This document shows positions 45,267-53,582 of a DNA stretch of 64,000 nt, piece by piece. Under the pieces are notes generated by a model. It had not been told where the DNA came from and ran no database searches. It saw only the letters and a program-made list of their open reading frames with translations. Numbering within the stretch: position 1 is the stretch's first letter; each line of letters begins with the position of its first letter. The position numbers and the translations under genes were made by a program. Source of the stretch: Larkinella insperata (lineage in GTDB: Bacteria > Bacteroidota > Bacteroidia > Cytophagales > Spirosomataceae); the NCBI RefSeq assembly GCF_026248825.1, contig NZ_CP110973.1, forward strand, positions 806,001 to 870,000. The letters are read 5' to 3'.

Positions 45267-45643
45267 GATGGACCCAGCAATTTGAAAATACCACCGTCGA
45301 TCTGGATCGAGTTAAACACGCGATTGCGATGCCCGCCTTTAGCTTCTATGACCATGCCAGCCAGACGATGAGCTTAACCAGCCATGAGATGGGGGTAATG
45401 TATTGCATTGACCGAATCAACCTGTTTCTGGGCTGGTATGTGTTAGGCACCGAGAAGACCTTACGAGAGGTATACTGGACCATTGGGGAAGCCTACCGGT
45501 ATGACGCCCGGTTAGCCCAGGCGACTCTACCCGTCTACCTGGATAGCTACTTCCCTAATCTGCTCACGGACCTGGAGCTGTACGAATTGATGCCCCGCTT
45601 TGAGAAAGCCCGGGTAAAGATCAGAAAGCGGTTTGATTTCTAG
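45263..45643 (+). CDS. Hypothetical protein coupled to the primase-like gene
   Basis: This 126-aa soluble protein has its ATG overlapping the primase-like stop (ATGA). Contains EMGVMYCIDRINLFLGWYVL and YEIDLELYELMPRF-like helical segments; no family recognised. Position suggests a replication or packaging accessory. The 122-bp gap that follows leads to the small terminase gene. Confidence 0.6.
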   Translation: MRWTQQFENTTVDLDRVKHAIAMPAFSFYDHASQTMSLTSHEMGVMYCIDRINLFLGWYVLGTEKTLREVYWTIGEAYRYDARLAQATLPVYLDSYFPNLLTDLELYELMPRFEKARVKIRKRFDF

Positions 45644-45650
45644 GCGAACC

Positions 45651-45754
45651 AAGCCCCCGGGGGAGGGGTGGGTTAAATCCTTCAGGACCTCGGTTTGCTG
45701 AATCGTATGTCCAGTCTTTCACACATGATGTCAAAATTACATAGGGGGGTACCC
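45651..45754. other. GC-rich palindromes upstream of the small terminase gene
   Basis: CCCCCGGGGG begins near 45651 and GGGGTACCCC lies near 45745, both in the short gap before terS. G/C-run sequences related to the second recur after terS, near 46245 and 46442. Packaging sites (cos or pac) often lie next to terS, so this is a candidate, but only the palindromes are seen directly. Confidence 0.3.
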
Positions 45755-45765
45755 CAAACATTCAT

Positions 45766-46236
45766 ATGAATAACCGTAGACCACGTAAGCCAGACAATAT
45801 TAAGAAGCTGCAGGGTACGCTGCGTACCGATCGACTGCTGCGTAACGCCGTCAATCCGTCCGCCGTCTCCCTGCCTCCAGCGCCCGACTGGCTCTCGGAG
45901 TACGCCAAAGAAGAATGGCAACTGATGACCCATGAACTTGAGCAGCTCAGGATCCTGACCAACATGGACCTGTCCACGCTGGCGATGTACTGCGTTCAGG
46001 TGGGGATTGTTCGAAAGGCCAATGAGCAGCTCCGCAGCATGGACTATGCGTTAACGGTGGAGACCCCCAATGGTCATCTGCAAACAAACCCGCTGCTAAC
46101 GATCATTAATAAGGCCTCGGAGGTGGCCTTGAAAATTGCCGGGCAGTTCGGCTTTTCGCCCTCCGCCCGTACGCGCATTGGCACGCCGGACCAGGCCGAG
46201 GACGATCCGTTCGAAAACTACCTGAATAACAACTAA
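45766..46236 (+). CDS. Phage terminase small subunit, P27 family
   Basis: This 156-aa protein begins MNNRRPRKPDNIKKLQGTLR, a typical P27-type terminase small-subunit start. It continues PPAPDWLSEYAKEEWQLMTHEL, NMDLSTLAMYCVQVG and the C-terminal KIAGQFGFSPSARTRIGTP. Small terminases recognise packaging sites and recruit the large motor subunit. No large terminase follows: the next 420 bp are non-coding and the next gene is a small membrane protein. An isolated terS is a hallmark of packaging-hijacking satellites, but could also result from deletion. Confidence 0.88.
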   Translation: MNNRRPRKPDNIKKLQGTLRTDRLLRNAVNPSAVSLPPAPDWLSEYAKEEWQLMTHELEQLRILTNMDLSTLAMYCVQVGIVRKANEQLRSMDYALTVETPNGHLQTNPLLTIINKASEVALKIAGQFGFSPSARTRIGTPDQAEDDPFENYLNNN

Positions 46237-46656
46237 ACCGGGAAAATTTAGGGGGTATTTCACCAAACAGAGGGGTTTCATGGCGTTTTAGGGCCATATC
46301 TACTTGATGAAGCCTGGCTTCACTGCCCTACAATGGGCTTTCGATAGGGCTTCGGTACCGGTTCGAAGGGTGTTCGATGGGGATACTCTGTAGGCAAAAA
46401 CAGCGTTTCTAACGCATAAGAGCCTGTTTTAAGCTCAGAGATACCCCCCCTCCCAAAAATTTTGCACGAGGAAAGCTAAAACTAGGCATACGATTCAGGG
46501 CGGGGGTTATTCAGAGATTTCACCTACCCCTCCCCCTTCGGGTGGCCCGACAATGGCGGGAGTTTTCCGTTTACACAAAGGTTGGTAGATAACGCTTTCT
46601 TTCTCAGTACCTTTAGTTAAACCTTGCTTCTTTAAACGCATCTAAACCTGAGAAAA
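46237..46656. other. Non-coding gap after terS
   Basis: This 420-bp gap has no protein-like frame. It contains G- and C-runs (GGGGGTATTT, ACCCCCCCTCCC) and a TACCTTTA sequence near 46609, close to the TAnnTTTG -7 consensus, about 48 bp before the next ATG. I looked for a remnant of a large terminase and saw none. It may hold a packaging site and the promoter of the next two genes. Confidence 0.45.
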
Positions 46657-47130
46657 ATGAAGACGCTACTGATTCTAGCGGTGCTTATGCTGACCGTTTA
46701 CACAGGCTATAGCCAGGAAGTAGTTGATAACACACCCCAATACCAAAACGAGGTGCCGATTGCCTATGGTTTATCCGAAAAGTCCATCATGTCAATGTGC
46801 ATCTTGCTGATTGGACTACTGGTCATCCTTTGTGAAGTGATCTTTATCCGTATGATTGGCGAGAAGCTAAAGATGGAGGGATTGGATGCAATCCGGCTGA
46901 TCACAGTAACACTGATCATCTTTGGGGCGCTCTTTGTGGCTAACGGCAGCTATCCTGAATCGGGTACGGCCGCCGTGACGGGTTTACTGGGAACCTTAGC
47001 GGGGTACTTACTGGCCCGCGGGGCCCAGACTCCGCCCAAGTCCGATCAGTCTACCTCCCCCGAAACAAAAGCGCACGCCAATGGACAGGAAGTAGCCAAG
47101 AGTAGCCCAGTGGATGCACTTAAACCATGA
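46657..47130 (+). CDS. Small membrane protein, holin-like by context
   Basis: This 157-aa protein has a signal-like N-terminus (LLILAVLMLTVYTGYSQ) and three hydrophobic segments (SMCILLIGLLVILCEVIFI, LITVTLIIFGALFVA, AVTGLLGTLAGYLLA). It ends in a hydrophilic Pro/Ser/Lys-rich tail. The size, helices and phage neighbourhood are holin-like, but no family is recognised. It is followed 6 bp later by a small exported protein gene. Confidence 0.55.
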   Translation: MKTLLILAVLMLTVYTGYSQEVVDNTPQYQNEVPIAYGLSEKSIMSMCILLIGLLVILCEVIFIRMIGEKLKMEGLDAIRLITVTLIIFGALFVANGSYPESGTAAVTGLLGTLAGYLLARGAQTPPKSDQSTSPETKAHANGQEVAKSSPVDALKP

Positions 47131-47136
47131 ACCTCA

Positions 47137-47493
47137 ATGCGAGCGCTACTGATTATGCTTTGCCTGTTTTCATTGCCTGTTCTGGCCCGCGCACAAATTA
47201 CCCGGCGCTTTTACAACCCCAACCAGATCGTGCTGCGCAATGTAAGTAATCAAACTGTTTCCTTCACCGTCAGACCCGCTAACTCAGCCAGTCAGACTTC
47301 CATTACTTCCTGGACCACGCTCTCGCTGGCGCCGAAAGAAATGAAAGTACTGCCCGGCAGGGGGCTTGAACAGGTGATCATCTTGAAGACGGCCAATCAG
47401 CGGGCGTTCACCTACCGGCTGATACCCGGCAAGACTTACGAAATCTTCTGGAGTACTCCCCGGTCAGTGTTTGATATTGCTTTAGCAAAATGA
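47137..47493 (+). CDS. Small exported hypothetical protein
   Basis: This 118-aa protein has a signal peptide (LLIMLCLFSLPVLARAQ) followed by about 100 residues rich in beta-forming segments (IVLRNVSNQTVSFTVRP, TWTTLSLAPKEMKVLPG-like, QVIILKTANQRAFTYRLIPG). Unknown family. It lies 6 bp after the membrane protein gene, likely co-transcribed, and converges with the HNH nuclease gene. Confidence 0.6.
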   Translation: MRALLIMLCLFSLPVLARAQITRRFYNPNQIVLRNVSNQTVSFTVRPANSASQTSITSWTTLSLAPKEMKVLPGRGLEQVIILKTANQRAFTYRLIPGKTYEIFWSTPRSVFDIALAK

Positions 47494-47504
47494 ACGCCTG
47501 CCCG

Positions 47505-47828
47505 CTAGCCGTGCTTAGCCTCCCTGGCCGACTTCTTAGCGTGGCAGCGATCACACAGCGGCTGGCAGTTGTCGGCATCCAGCGGGGCACCTCCCAGGCG
47601 GATAGGTTTGATGTGATCCACCATGGTAGCGGGTGTCAGGCGTTTGTTGCCTTTGCACTCCCGGCACAATGGCTCGGATTGAAGTATCGAGGCCCGTAGA
47701 CTGCGCCAGGGTTTTCGCCGGTAGAATTTAAGGTCAACTCCGCCCTGGCTAACAGGCGTCCCTCTGCGGGCGTTTTTGGGCTTTGGCTCGGGCATCCAGG
47801 GCCGGCGAATACTCTTCACAGTGGGCAT
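47505..47828 (-). CDS. HNH endonuclease
   Basis: This 107-aa protein has a classical HNH core with paired Cys motifs: LCRECKGNK, MVDHIKPIRLGG (the catalytic His), NCQPLCDRCHAKKS. Phage HNH proteins of this size stand beside terminase genes and assist packaging cleavage; here the gene lies on the opposite strand from terS, about 1.3 kb away. Two short unknown genes precede it on the same strand, likely one transcript. Confidence 0.88.
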   Translation of the reverse strand: MPTVKSIRRPWMPEPKPKNARRGTPVSQGGVDLKFYRRKPWRSLRASILQSEPLCRECKGNKRLTPATMVDHIKPIRLGGAPLDADNCQPLCDRCHAKKSAREAKHG

Positions 47829-47833
47829 AGCCT

Positions 47834-48061
47834 TTACTTCTTGTAGACGATAACCATATTGATGTTGGGAAACCGCTTGACTTCCCGGTTGGTGACACCC
47901 ATCTGATCCAGAATAAAATTGGAAGCTGCCGCCAGCGCGGGTACTTGATCTGGGGTATCGTACCGAAACAGCAACACGGCGTTTTCCAGGCTGTGTGGGA
48001 AGAATACCCCCACCCTGGGCTCGTTTTTAATGTCGGCGTAACCAATGAGAATCTTTGCCAT
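47834..48061 (-). CDS. Small hypothetical protein
   Basis: This 75-aa soluble protein from the ATG at 48061 (MAKILIGYADIKNEPRVGV). An upstream in-frame start at 48088 is less likely. Contains ALAAASNFILDQMGV and ends VIVYKK; no family recognised. Lies 5 bp upstream of the HNH gene on the same strand. Confidence 0.5.
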   Translation of the reverse strand: MAKILIGYADIKNEPRVGVFFPHSLENAVLLFRYDTPDQVPALAAASNFILDQMGVTNREVKRFPNINMVIVYKK

Positions 48062-48105
48062 CTGTAGAGAACCGTTGTTAGCTCTCAAGATACAAAATCA
48101 CCCCA

Positions 48106-48420
48106 TCAGTTACAGGTACTTAACGGGTAGTTAGTTAGCACCTGTGGGGTTGTTTCGGCATCGTGGCCGTAATAGTCCGGAAAGTGCATCTTCAGGATAT
48201 GATCCAGTTCCAGCAGCTCTCCCTCAAAAGCAATCCGGCGGTGTACGCTCATCAGACAGTCCAGGAAGGTTTCCACCATCGGATCAACCGGCCCCTGGCT
48301 GGTTTCCTCGTACATCATATCCAGCAGTTGGTGCAGATAGCCCACATACTTATAAAGCTCCGGATTGGTCAAGAGGTACTCGGATAGCGGCTCTTCTTCA
48401 GCACTATTAACACCTTCCAT
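48106..48420 (-). CDS. Small acidic hypothetical protein
   Basis: This 104-aa protein is acidic and largely helical (EEEPLSEYLLTNPELYKYVG, LLELDHILKMHFPDYYG). Starts at the ATG at 48420. It heads the short minus-strand group that ends with the HNH nuclease. No family recognised. Confidence 0.5.
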   Translation of the reverse strand: MEGVNSAEEEPLSEYLLTNPELYKYVGYLHQLLDMMYEETSQGPVDPMVETFLDCLMSVHRRIAFEGELLELDHILKMHFPDYYGHDAETTPQVLTNYPLSTCN

Positions 48421-48711
48421 AAATTAAGTTTATCTGATGTGAAAACTTGCCTGCCTAGCAGCTTCAAATCTTTCTTAAAATACAAAAATTTTACTACATA
48501 ACCAACTGATTATATGTATCTTAAACTAAATATATATGTGTTTTTTAGTACAGAGTAGAATATGTAACACGCTGATTAATTGGGTACGGGAAGTTGGAAC
48601 AGGAAAGTTAGCTGGAGGTGGTTGAAAGGACTGACGACATAGAGAAGGTCTACGCAATTGCCAGTGCAGAACTAGTGTATGATAAGTATAGTGGATTGGT
48701 AGCTAGGCAAT
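48421..48711. other. AT-rich gap, possible mini-gene
   Basis: This AT-rich stretch has no gene above 60 codons. A 31-codon frame beginning GTG near 48619 (VVERTDDIEKVY...), preceded by AGCTGGAG, ends at 48714 directly in front of a strong terminator. It could be a leaderless mini-protein or the 3' end of a small RNA. Confidence 0.3.
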
Positions 48712-48743
48712 AATAAAGCCCGGTCATAACACCGGGCTTTATT
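48712..48743 (+). terminator. Rho-independent terminator in the island
   Basis: A perfect 13-bp stem (AATAAAGCCCGGT, 48712-48724, complement 48731-48743) with a 6-nt loop and A/T flanks, so it may act in both directions. No sizeable plus-strand gene ends here, which implies a short transcript from the upstream gap. The following 187 bp to 48930 are non-coding. Confidence 0.8.
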
Positions 48744-48930
48744 TCGTCTCAGGACGAAAAAGGATTAAAAATAGTAGGATTTGCTTGTGACAGCCTAGGC
48801 CTAGCTGTTAATCAACAATGATGTCGTTGACATAGCGTTAGATGTTAATCTTCCTTAAATTCCTCCGGCACTACGGATCGATTTGACCATGGTTTTCATA
48901 CAGTTAAAGTGAAATGGTTTTAGATTTGGA

Positions 48931-49725
48931 TTACTTAGCTCTCCACTCCTTTACCACATTTTCGTAACAAATAAACAATTTATGATTTTCTTTTTCTTTC
49001 CGGGTTCGATGAATGTATTCTTCAAATCCCGTATAGTACAGGCTAAACAAATAACGAAAGTACTCCTTCATTAACGAATTATCAGCCATATTAGTTTGGT
49101 AGGCCAAACTCAAACGCTCAAAGTAGTTGAGTAATATCATGACTGACTGTCTGATTTCAATGTTAGCCGGATCATCAATTAGCTTGGTAATATCACTAGG
49201 ATGGTCCCTCATGAAATTCCTAGCTATTGTACCGTGCTCGATCATTTCGGCGCTATGCCAATCCCGCATTAGGGCAAAGGCATAAACTTTTGCTTCATAC
49301 TCACGACGAAACGCTTCTATTTCATCTTCTCTCCGAATTCGTTCTGCTAATAATTCTACCTCCCGTCTAATAGCCTCATCTTCTCTGCGAATCTTTTCTA
49401 GTCTTACTTCTTCGTCTTTAGCAACCTTCTCTTCCTCTAAAAGTAAACGATAGTTATTTATATAACTATTATGTTCAAAAGTTTTTGAGGTGTACCATAA
49501 AGTTGTGCAGGCGAACCCCACTAAACAAATGGTCAAAATGTCTCTGTACTCAATTGGCCGTGATTCTGGATGATTATACAACCATAACCATGCCACAGTA
49601 GCAACAGCAATAGTAGTACCAGCGCCTATAAGAACTACCCTCGCACGAACGCTAAATTCAGCTTGATCATTCTCTTTTATTTTGTCTACAAGAAATTTCT
49701 TTCTGGCTCCCAAATCAGATGCCAT
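48931..49725 (-). CDS. Membrane-anchored coiled-coil protein with DUF4760-like C-terminus
   Basis: This 264-aa protein has two N-terminal transmembrane helices (VVLIGAGTTIAVATVAWLWLY and ILTICLVGFACTTLWYTS). A charged coiled coil of about 60 residues follows (KVAKDEEVRLEKIRREDEAI). The C-terminal helical domain (SVMILLNYFERLSLAYQTNM, EYFRYLFSLYYTGFEEYIH) resembles DUF4760. DUF4760 proteins are of unknown function and common in accessory regions; a defence role is speculative. AT-rich compared with the flanking phage genes. Confidence 0.65.
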   Translation of the reverse strand: MASDLGARKKFLVDKIKENDQAEFSVRARVVLIGAGTTIAVATVAWLWLYNHPESRPIEYRDILTICLVGFACTTLWYTSKTFEHNSYINNYRLLLEEEKVAKDEEVRLEKIRREDEAIRREVELLAERIRREDEIEAFRREYEAKVYAFALMRDWHSAEMIEHGTIARNFMRDHPSDITKLIDDPANIEIRQSVMILLNYFERLSLAYQTNMADNSLMKEYFRYLFSLYYTGFEEYIHRTRKEKENHKLFICYENVVKEWRAK

Positions 49726-50050
49726 ATACTATCTTATCGGTTTAGGGTAGGTTATAGGTGTAAATATAACTACCTAAACAATAGACGCAACAGCCGCTTA
49801 GTAAATTAGGCAAAGGTCCAAAACGCGTCCGCCAGCAGGCTTTATTATTGTCTTTGTCTCCTGTTTTGATAACTGGTACAAGCCCCTCATAGCTAGGGAG
49901 TAACTTCGAAAAATACTGCCTTACTAACAAGCTTTTACTTCAAACAGATGGAATAATCTGTCTTATCTTGTTTTGGCAAATGGCGCAAATCCTACATTGC
50001 TAGGGAGTAACTTCGGAAGCATACAAAGTGTCACTCATAACGACTCAGAA
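49726..50050. other. Junction region with 17-bp direct repeat upstream of the tape-measure gene
   Basis: GCTAGGGAGTAACTTCG occurs at 49892-49908 and again at 49999-50015, 107 bp apart. The second copy lies in a frame that could extend the tape-measure gene upstream from a TTG at 49973, but no preceding phage tail gene is visible. The repeat may mark the point where neighbouring genes were deleted or the tape-measure gene was inserted. Confidence 0.5.
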
Positions 50051-52594
50051 ATGGCAGTTGGAGCAATCAATATAACACTGGGCGCAACCGTTGGCGGGTT
50101 TGTGTCTGCCATGGGTACGGCCCGTGCGGCCGTCTCTCAGTTAACCTCAGACCTAAACGGCAAACTAATAACCGCCTTTAACAATGCTGACCGGCAATCC
50201 CGTTTTTTTGAGCGGGGCATCGGTCGGCTGGGCACTGGACTTCAGGATGTGGGCAGCAAACTCTCGACGTTGGTAACCCTTCCCCTGGCTGGTCTTGGGG
50301 CGGCTGCCTACAAAACGTATGCCGACATCAATGCCCTGCAATTAGGACTGGAGAACATAACCGGTTCGGCGGCGGCAGCCAAGGCTCGTTTTGAAGAGCT
50401 TAAGGAAGTGGCCCGGCTGCCAGGCTTAGGGCTTGAAGAAGCGGTTCAGGGCGATGTAAGGCTTCAGGCAGTTGGCTTTTCGGCCGAAACCTCAAAGCGG
50501 GCTCTGTTGGAGTTCGGAAACGCCCTGGCGCTAACCGGTGGTGGCCGGGTTGAACTGGATGCTGTCATTACACAGTTAAGCCAAATGGGATCTTCGGCTA
50601 AAGTGTTGGCGGAAGACTTAAAGCCCATCCTGCGGGCGTCGCCTGCGGTAGCCAAAGCCGTTCGGGGTATGTTCGGCACAGTCAGTAGTGAAGCTATTTC
50701 CAAGCAACTGACCGCGGCCGGCAAGGGCCCTGCGGATTTCATAAAAGAGCTTATTGAGAGTCTTAGCGGACTCGAGCGGGTTAAGGGTGGCCCTAAAAAC
50801 GCCATTGAAAACTTTGGTGATTCTATAAAGTTAGCCGCCTTTAGTTTTGGTGAGGCCGCTGATAAAGCCCTTAACATGACGGGCTTACTTACCCGTGTCG
50901 GTGATGCGGCCGGGCAACTGGCAAAACGATTCGCGGAGCTACCGACAGGGACGCAATCCGCTATCATTGGGGTGACGGGGTTTGCTGCCGCCATTGGACC
51001 GCTAACCCTGGGGATTGGTTCACTGGTAAAACTAATGCCGGTGATCAGCAGCGGCTTTGCGCTGCTGGGTGGACCGATCGGTATCGCGGCAGCGGCCGTC
51101 GTAGGGGCTACGGCGCTAATCGTTACCAACTGGGATAAGCTAAAGGTCTACTGGGAGCAGCTTAAGCAATCGCTGGCCAAAACCGGTGTGTGGTCAACAG
51201 TACAGAATGTAGTCAGCTCCGCCATGGAAGCCATCGGGGCTGTTTCGGGCGCTTACATCGGCTATATCACCGAAGTATGGAACGGATTCAAGGGATACCT
51301 GATCCCGACGGCTAAATACATCTTCGGCGTCGTTGCCGAGGTCTTCAAGGTTGGCATGGGCATCCTTTCTGGCATCTTCAAGGCTATTACGGCCGTCTTT
51401 ACCCTGGATTGGTCGAAGCTGCGGGACGCGATGCAAAACATTACCATCTCCCTGTGGAACGGGGTCATTGGTCTTACTTCTAAATCGATTGCTTTTGTAG
51501 GGTCACTGTTTGCCGCCTTCCTGAAAACGGTGGGCGCTAGTGACCTTTCTTCGGCCCTGAGCGCCAATCTGGACCGAATGACCGCGGGAGCCGAACGAAT
51601 GAAGTACGCTCTGAAAGGTGTTAACCAGGCCGCGCAGGAAACAAAAAAGAACATGCCCTCTACTTCTGGCATTACCCTGCCAGAAGTAACAGTACTGGGT
51701 AGGCGCCCAACCAGGGTGATCAATCAACCCGGCAAAAAGAACGAAGCGGATTCTGCCATTGAAAAGCTCAACAAACAACTCTCGGCAACGGAGGAACGCC
51801 TTCAGAGTCTGCGCCTGGTCGCCCCGTTCAGTTTTGCGCTACGTCAGGCGGAGTACCTGCGGGCTGAATTGTTAGACCTGAAGAAAGTAGCGGATCCGGA
51901 TTTTAAGTTACCAAAACGGGATACGCCGGGGGAGGTAGAAATGATTCATGGCCGGTTTGATTTTAAGTCATCCTTAAACGTCCAGAACGCAATCCTACCT
52001 CTGAATGCCAAAGCCGCAGCAGCGCAGGTTGGGGAGGTTAGTAGCAGTATCGTGACGGCCATTGGCCAGCTTGGCCAGGAGGTCAGCAACGCCTTTCGAG
52101 GAGCGGCAGCCTCGGCGGCTGAGGGCGTGGGCGAATTGGTTGGCGGGCTGATGAGCGGCACGGCGTCTTTGGCCTCGATTCCGGCCCTGTTTGGGAACAT
52201 CCTGGGTAATCTGGCGCAGCAGATTGGTAAATCCATGATTGCGTTTGGGACTTCGGGTCTAGCCATCAAGAACCTGATTAAAGATCCGGCCCTGGCGATT
52301 GTGGCGGGAGCTGGCCTGATTGCTGTCGGGGCCGCACTGAAGAACACGGTCAGCAATAGCATTAATAGCATCCCCAAGTTTGCCGATGGTGGTATTGTTT
52401 CTGGACCGACGCTGGGCTTAGTTGGCGAATACGCAAACGCCCGTTCCAACCCGGAGGTCATTGCGCCCCTCGACAAGCTGAAGCGTATGGTCGGCGGTGG
52501 TACGCAAGTATTCATTCCGGAAATGCGGCTTGCTTATGACGCCTTGTATATAGCATTCAAGCGCGGAGAGAGAGACGACTACGAGTTCAATTAG
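50051..52594 (+). CDS. Phage tail tape-measure protein
   Basis: This 847-aa protein from the ATG MAVGAINITLGATVGGF. Residues of about 80-240 form a tape-measure N-terminal domain (GLGAAAYKTYADINALQLGL, FEELKEVARLPGLGLEE, ALALTGGGRVELDAVITQLS). Hydrophobic segments follow (about 320-370), then a region that could form coiled coil. The C-terminus has the typical FADGGIVSGPTLGLVGEYAN and PEVIAPLDKL. Tape-measure proteins set tail length in siphoviruses. Here the gene is alone: no tail tube, assembly chaperone or baseplate genes lie beside it, so it is either a remnant or has a different role. Confidence 0.85.
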   Translation: MAVGAINITLGATVGGFVSAMGTARAAVSQLTSDLNGKLITAFNNADRQSRFFERGIGRLGTGLQDVGSKLSTLVTLPLAGLGAAAYKTYADINALQLGLENITGSAAAAKARFEELKEVARLPGLGLEEAVQGDVRLQAVGFSAETSKRALLEFGNALALTGGGRVELDAVITQLSQMGSSAKVLAEDLKPILRASPAVAKAVRGMFGTVSSEAISKQLTAAGKGPADFIKELIESLSGLERVKGGPKNAIENFGDSIKLAAFSFGEAADKALNMTGLLTRVGDAAGQLAKRFAELPTGTQSAIIGVTGFAAAIGPLTLGIGSLVKLMPVISSGFALLGGPIGIAAAAVVGATALIVTNWDKLKVYWEQLKQSLAKTGVWSTVQNVVSSAMEAIGAVSGAYIGYITEVWNGFKGYLIPTAKYIFGVVAEVFKVGMGILSGIFKAITAVFTLDWSKLRDAMQNITISLWNGVIGLTSKSIAFVGSLFAAFLKTVGASDLSSALSANLDRMTAGAERMKYALKGVNQAAQETKKNMPSTSGITLPEVTVLGRRPTRVINQPGKKNEADSAIEKLNKQLSATEERLQSLRLVAPFSFALRQAEYLRAELLDLKKVADPDFKLPKRDTPGEVEMIHGRFDFKSSLNVQNAILPLNAKAAAAQVGEVSSSIVTAIGQLGQEVSNAFRGAAASAAEGVGELVGGLMSGTASLASIPALFGNILGNLAQQIGKSMIAFGTSGLAIKNLIKDPALAIVAGAGLIAVGAALKNTVSNSINSIPKFADGGIVSGPTLGLVGEYANARSNPEVIAPLDKLKRMVGGGTQVFIPEMRLAYDALYIAFKRGERDDYEFN

Positions 52595-52652
52595 GCAGTA
52601 AACGCCCCAAATCCGCCCTGTGTTCAACAATCTCGCCAAAGTAAGCCGAAGT

Positions 52653-52853
52653 ATGATTCTCTTTCCAAACGTCCCCTACAGCCTCTTAAACCTCGATGGC
52701 TTTTATGAACACTTCATTGAGCTAAGCCGGAAGATAAGGCCGGCTGAGGCCTATGAAGAATGCGAGCGGGCGGTAATGGCTTTGTGCGGGCATCGGCGAT
52801 ATGGGACGTTCATGGAGTTTCAGGCGGTGGTGGAGGGGTGGACAGACAAGTGA
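52653..52853 (+). CDS. Small hypothetical phage-type protein
   Basis: This 66-aa protein from the ATG MILFPNVPYSLLNLDGFY, 58 bp after the tape-measure stop. Helical (EAYEECERAVMALCGHRRYG), no family recognised. Likely a remnant or partner of the tape-measure module. Confidence 0.5.
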   Translation: MILFPNVPYSLLNLDGFYEHFIELSRKIRPAEAYEECERAVMALCGHRRYGTFMEFQAVVEGWTDK

Positions 52854-53006
52854 GATCGTTAGCCAAGATACCTTTGTAGAAAAATCGCTAACAACGGCTA
52901 ATTTAATCTCTCCGCCGAACGTTTTACTATGGCTGATAAACAAACCGCGCCATTATGAATTGTTCGTGTCGTTTTATTGTTGCTCCCTAAAACAAGCTCT
53001 GTTTAT

Positions 53007-53321
53007 ATGGAAAATGAAGAAGAGGACATTTGGGAAGGTACCACAGCCCGAGTAAACATTATTAACAAAGACGCGCTTTTAGCTGAATTGCTAAAAAGCC
53101 CTAGAACGACATCGGGAAGCACAAATACGAATTTAGACCACCTATTGCAAACATTGGAGAAACGAGTTCTTGATCGCTGGTTCTCGCTTAACAGGCCAGG
53201 GACGCTCTCACCATTGACTTTTCAATTGCCCGGGAAAACTGCGTTTTTAACCCACAATAAAAATACATTTGATCCAGATAGCAAAACTTATACGCTCCAT
53301 ATGCTTTTGCAGATACCTTAA
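53007..53321 (+). CDS. Hypothetical protein
   Basis: This 104-aa protein from the ATG MENEEEDIWEGTTARVNI. Acidic N-terminus, then LLAELLKSPRTTSG and a C-terminal part with possible strands (LSPLTFQLPGKTAFL). No family recognised. AT-rich. The gap of 261 bp that follows is strongly AT-rich and non-coding. Confidence 0.45.
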   Translation: MENEEEDIWEGTTARVNIINKDALLAELLKSPRTTSGSTNTNLDHLLQTLEKRVLDRWFSLNRPGTLSPLTFQLPGKTAFLTHNKNTFDPDSKTYTLHMLLQIP

Positions 53322-53582
53322 CACATTATAACATTAACGTTATGGCCATTACGCCGGATCTTTTAAATTGAAAAATGGCTAGTATTATTTACTGCAATGT
53401 TATTTCATAAATGCTAAATACAGCTTAGGGGTGAATATTTTTTTTCAAACCTAATTTGCTATTTTAAGCACCTTAAATGCTTTAATTGAGGTGAGTAGAA
53501 ATTAAGGATTTGAATTTTTGGTCGGACGTACAGTAAATTGCGATCCTTTTTCTATTGTATTAATTATATTAAATTATCATAT

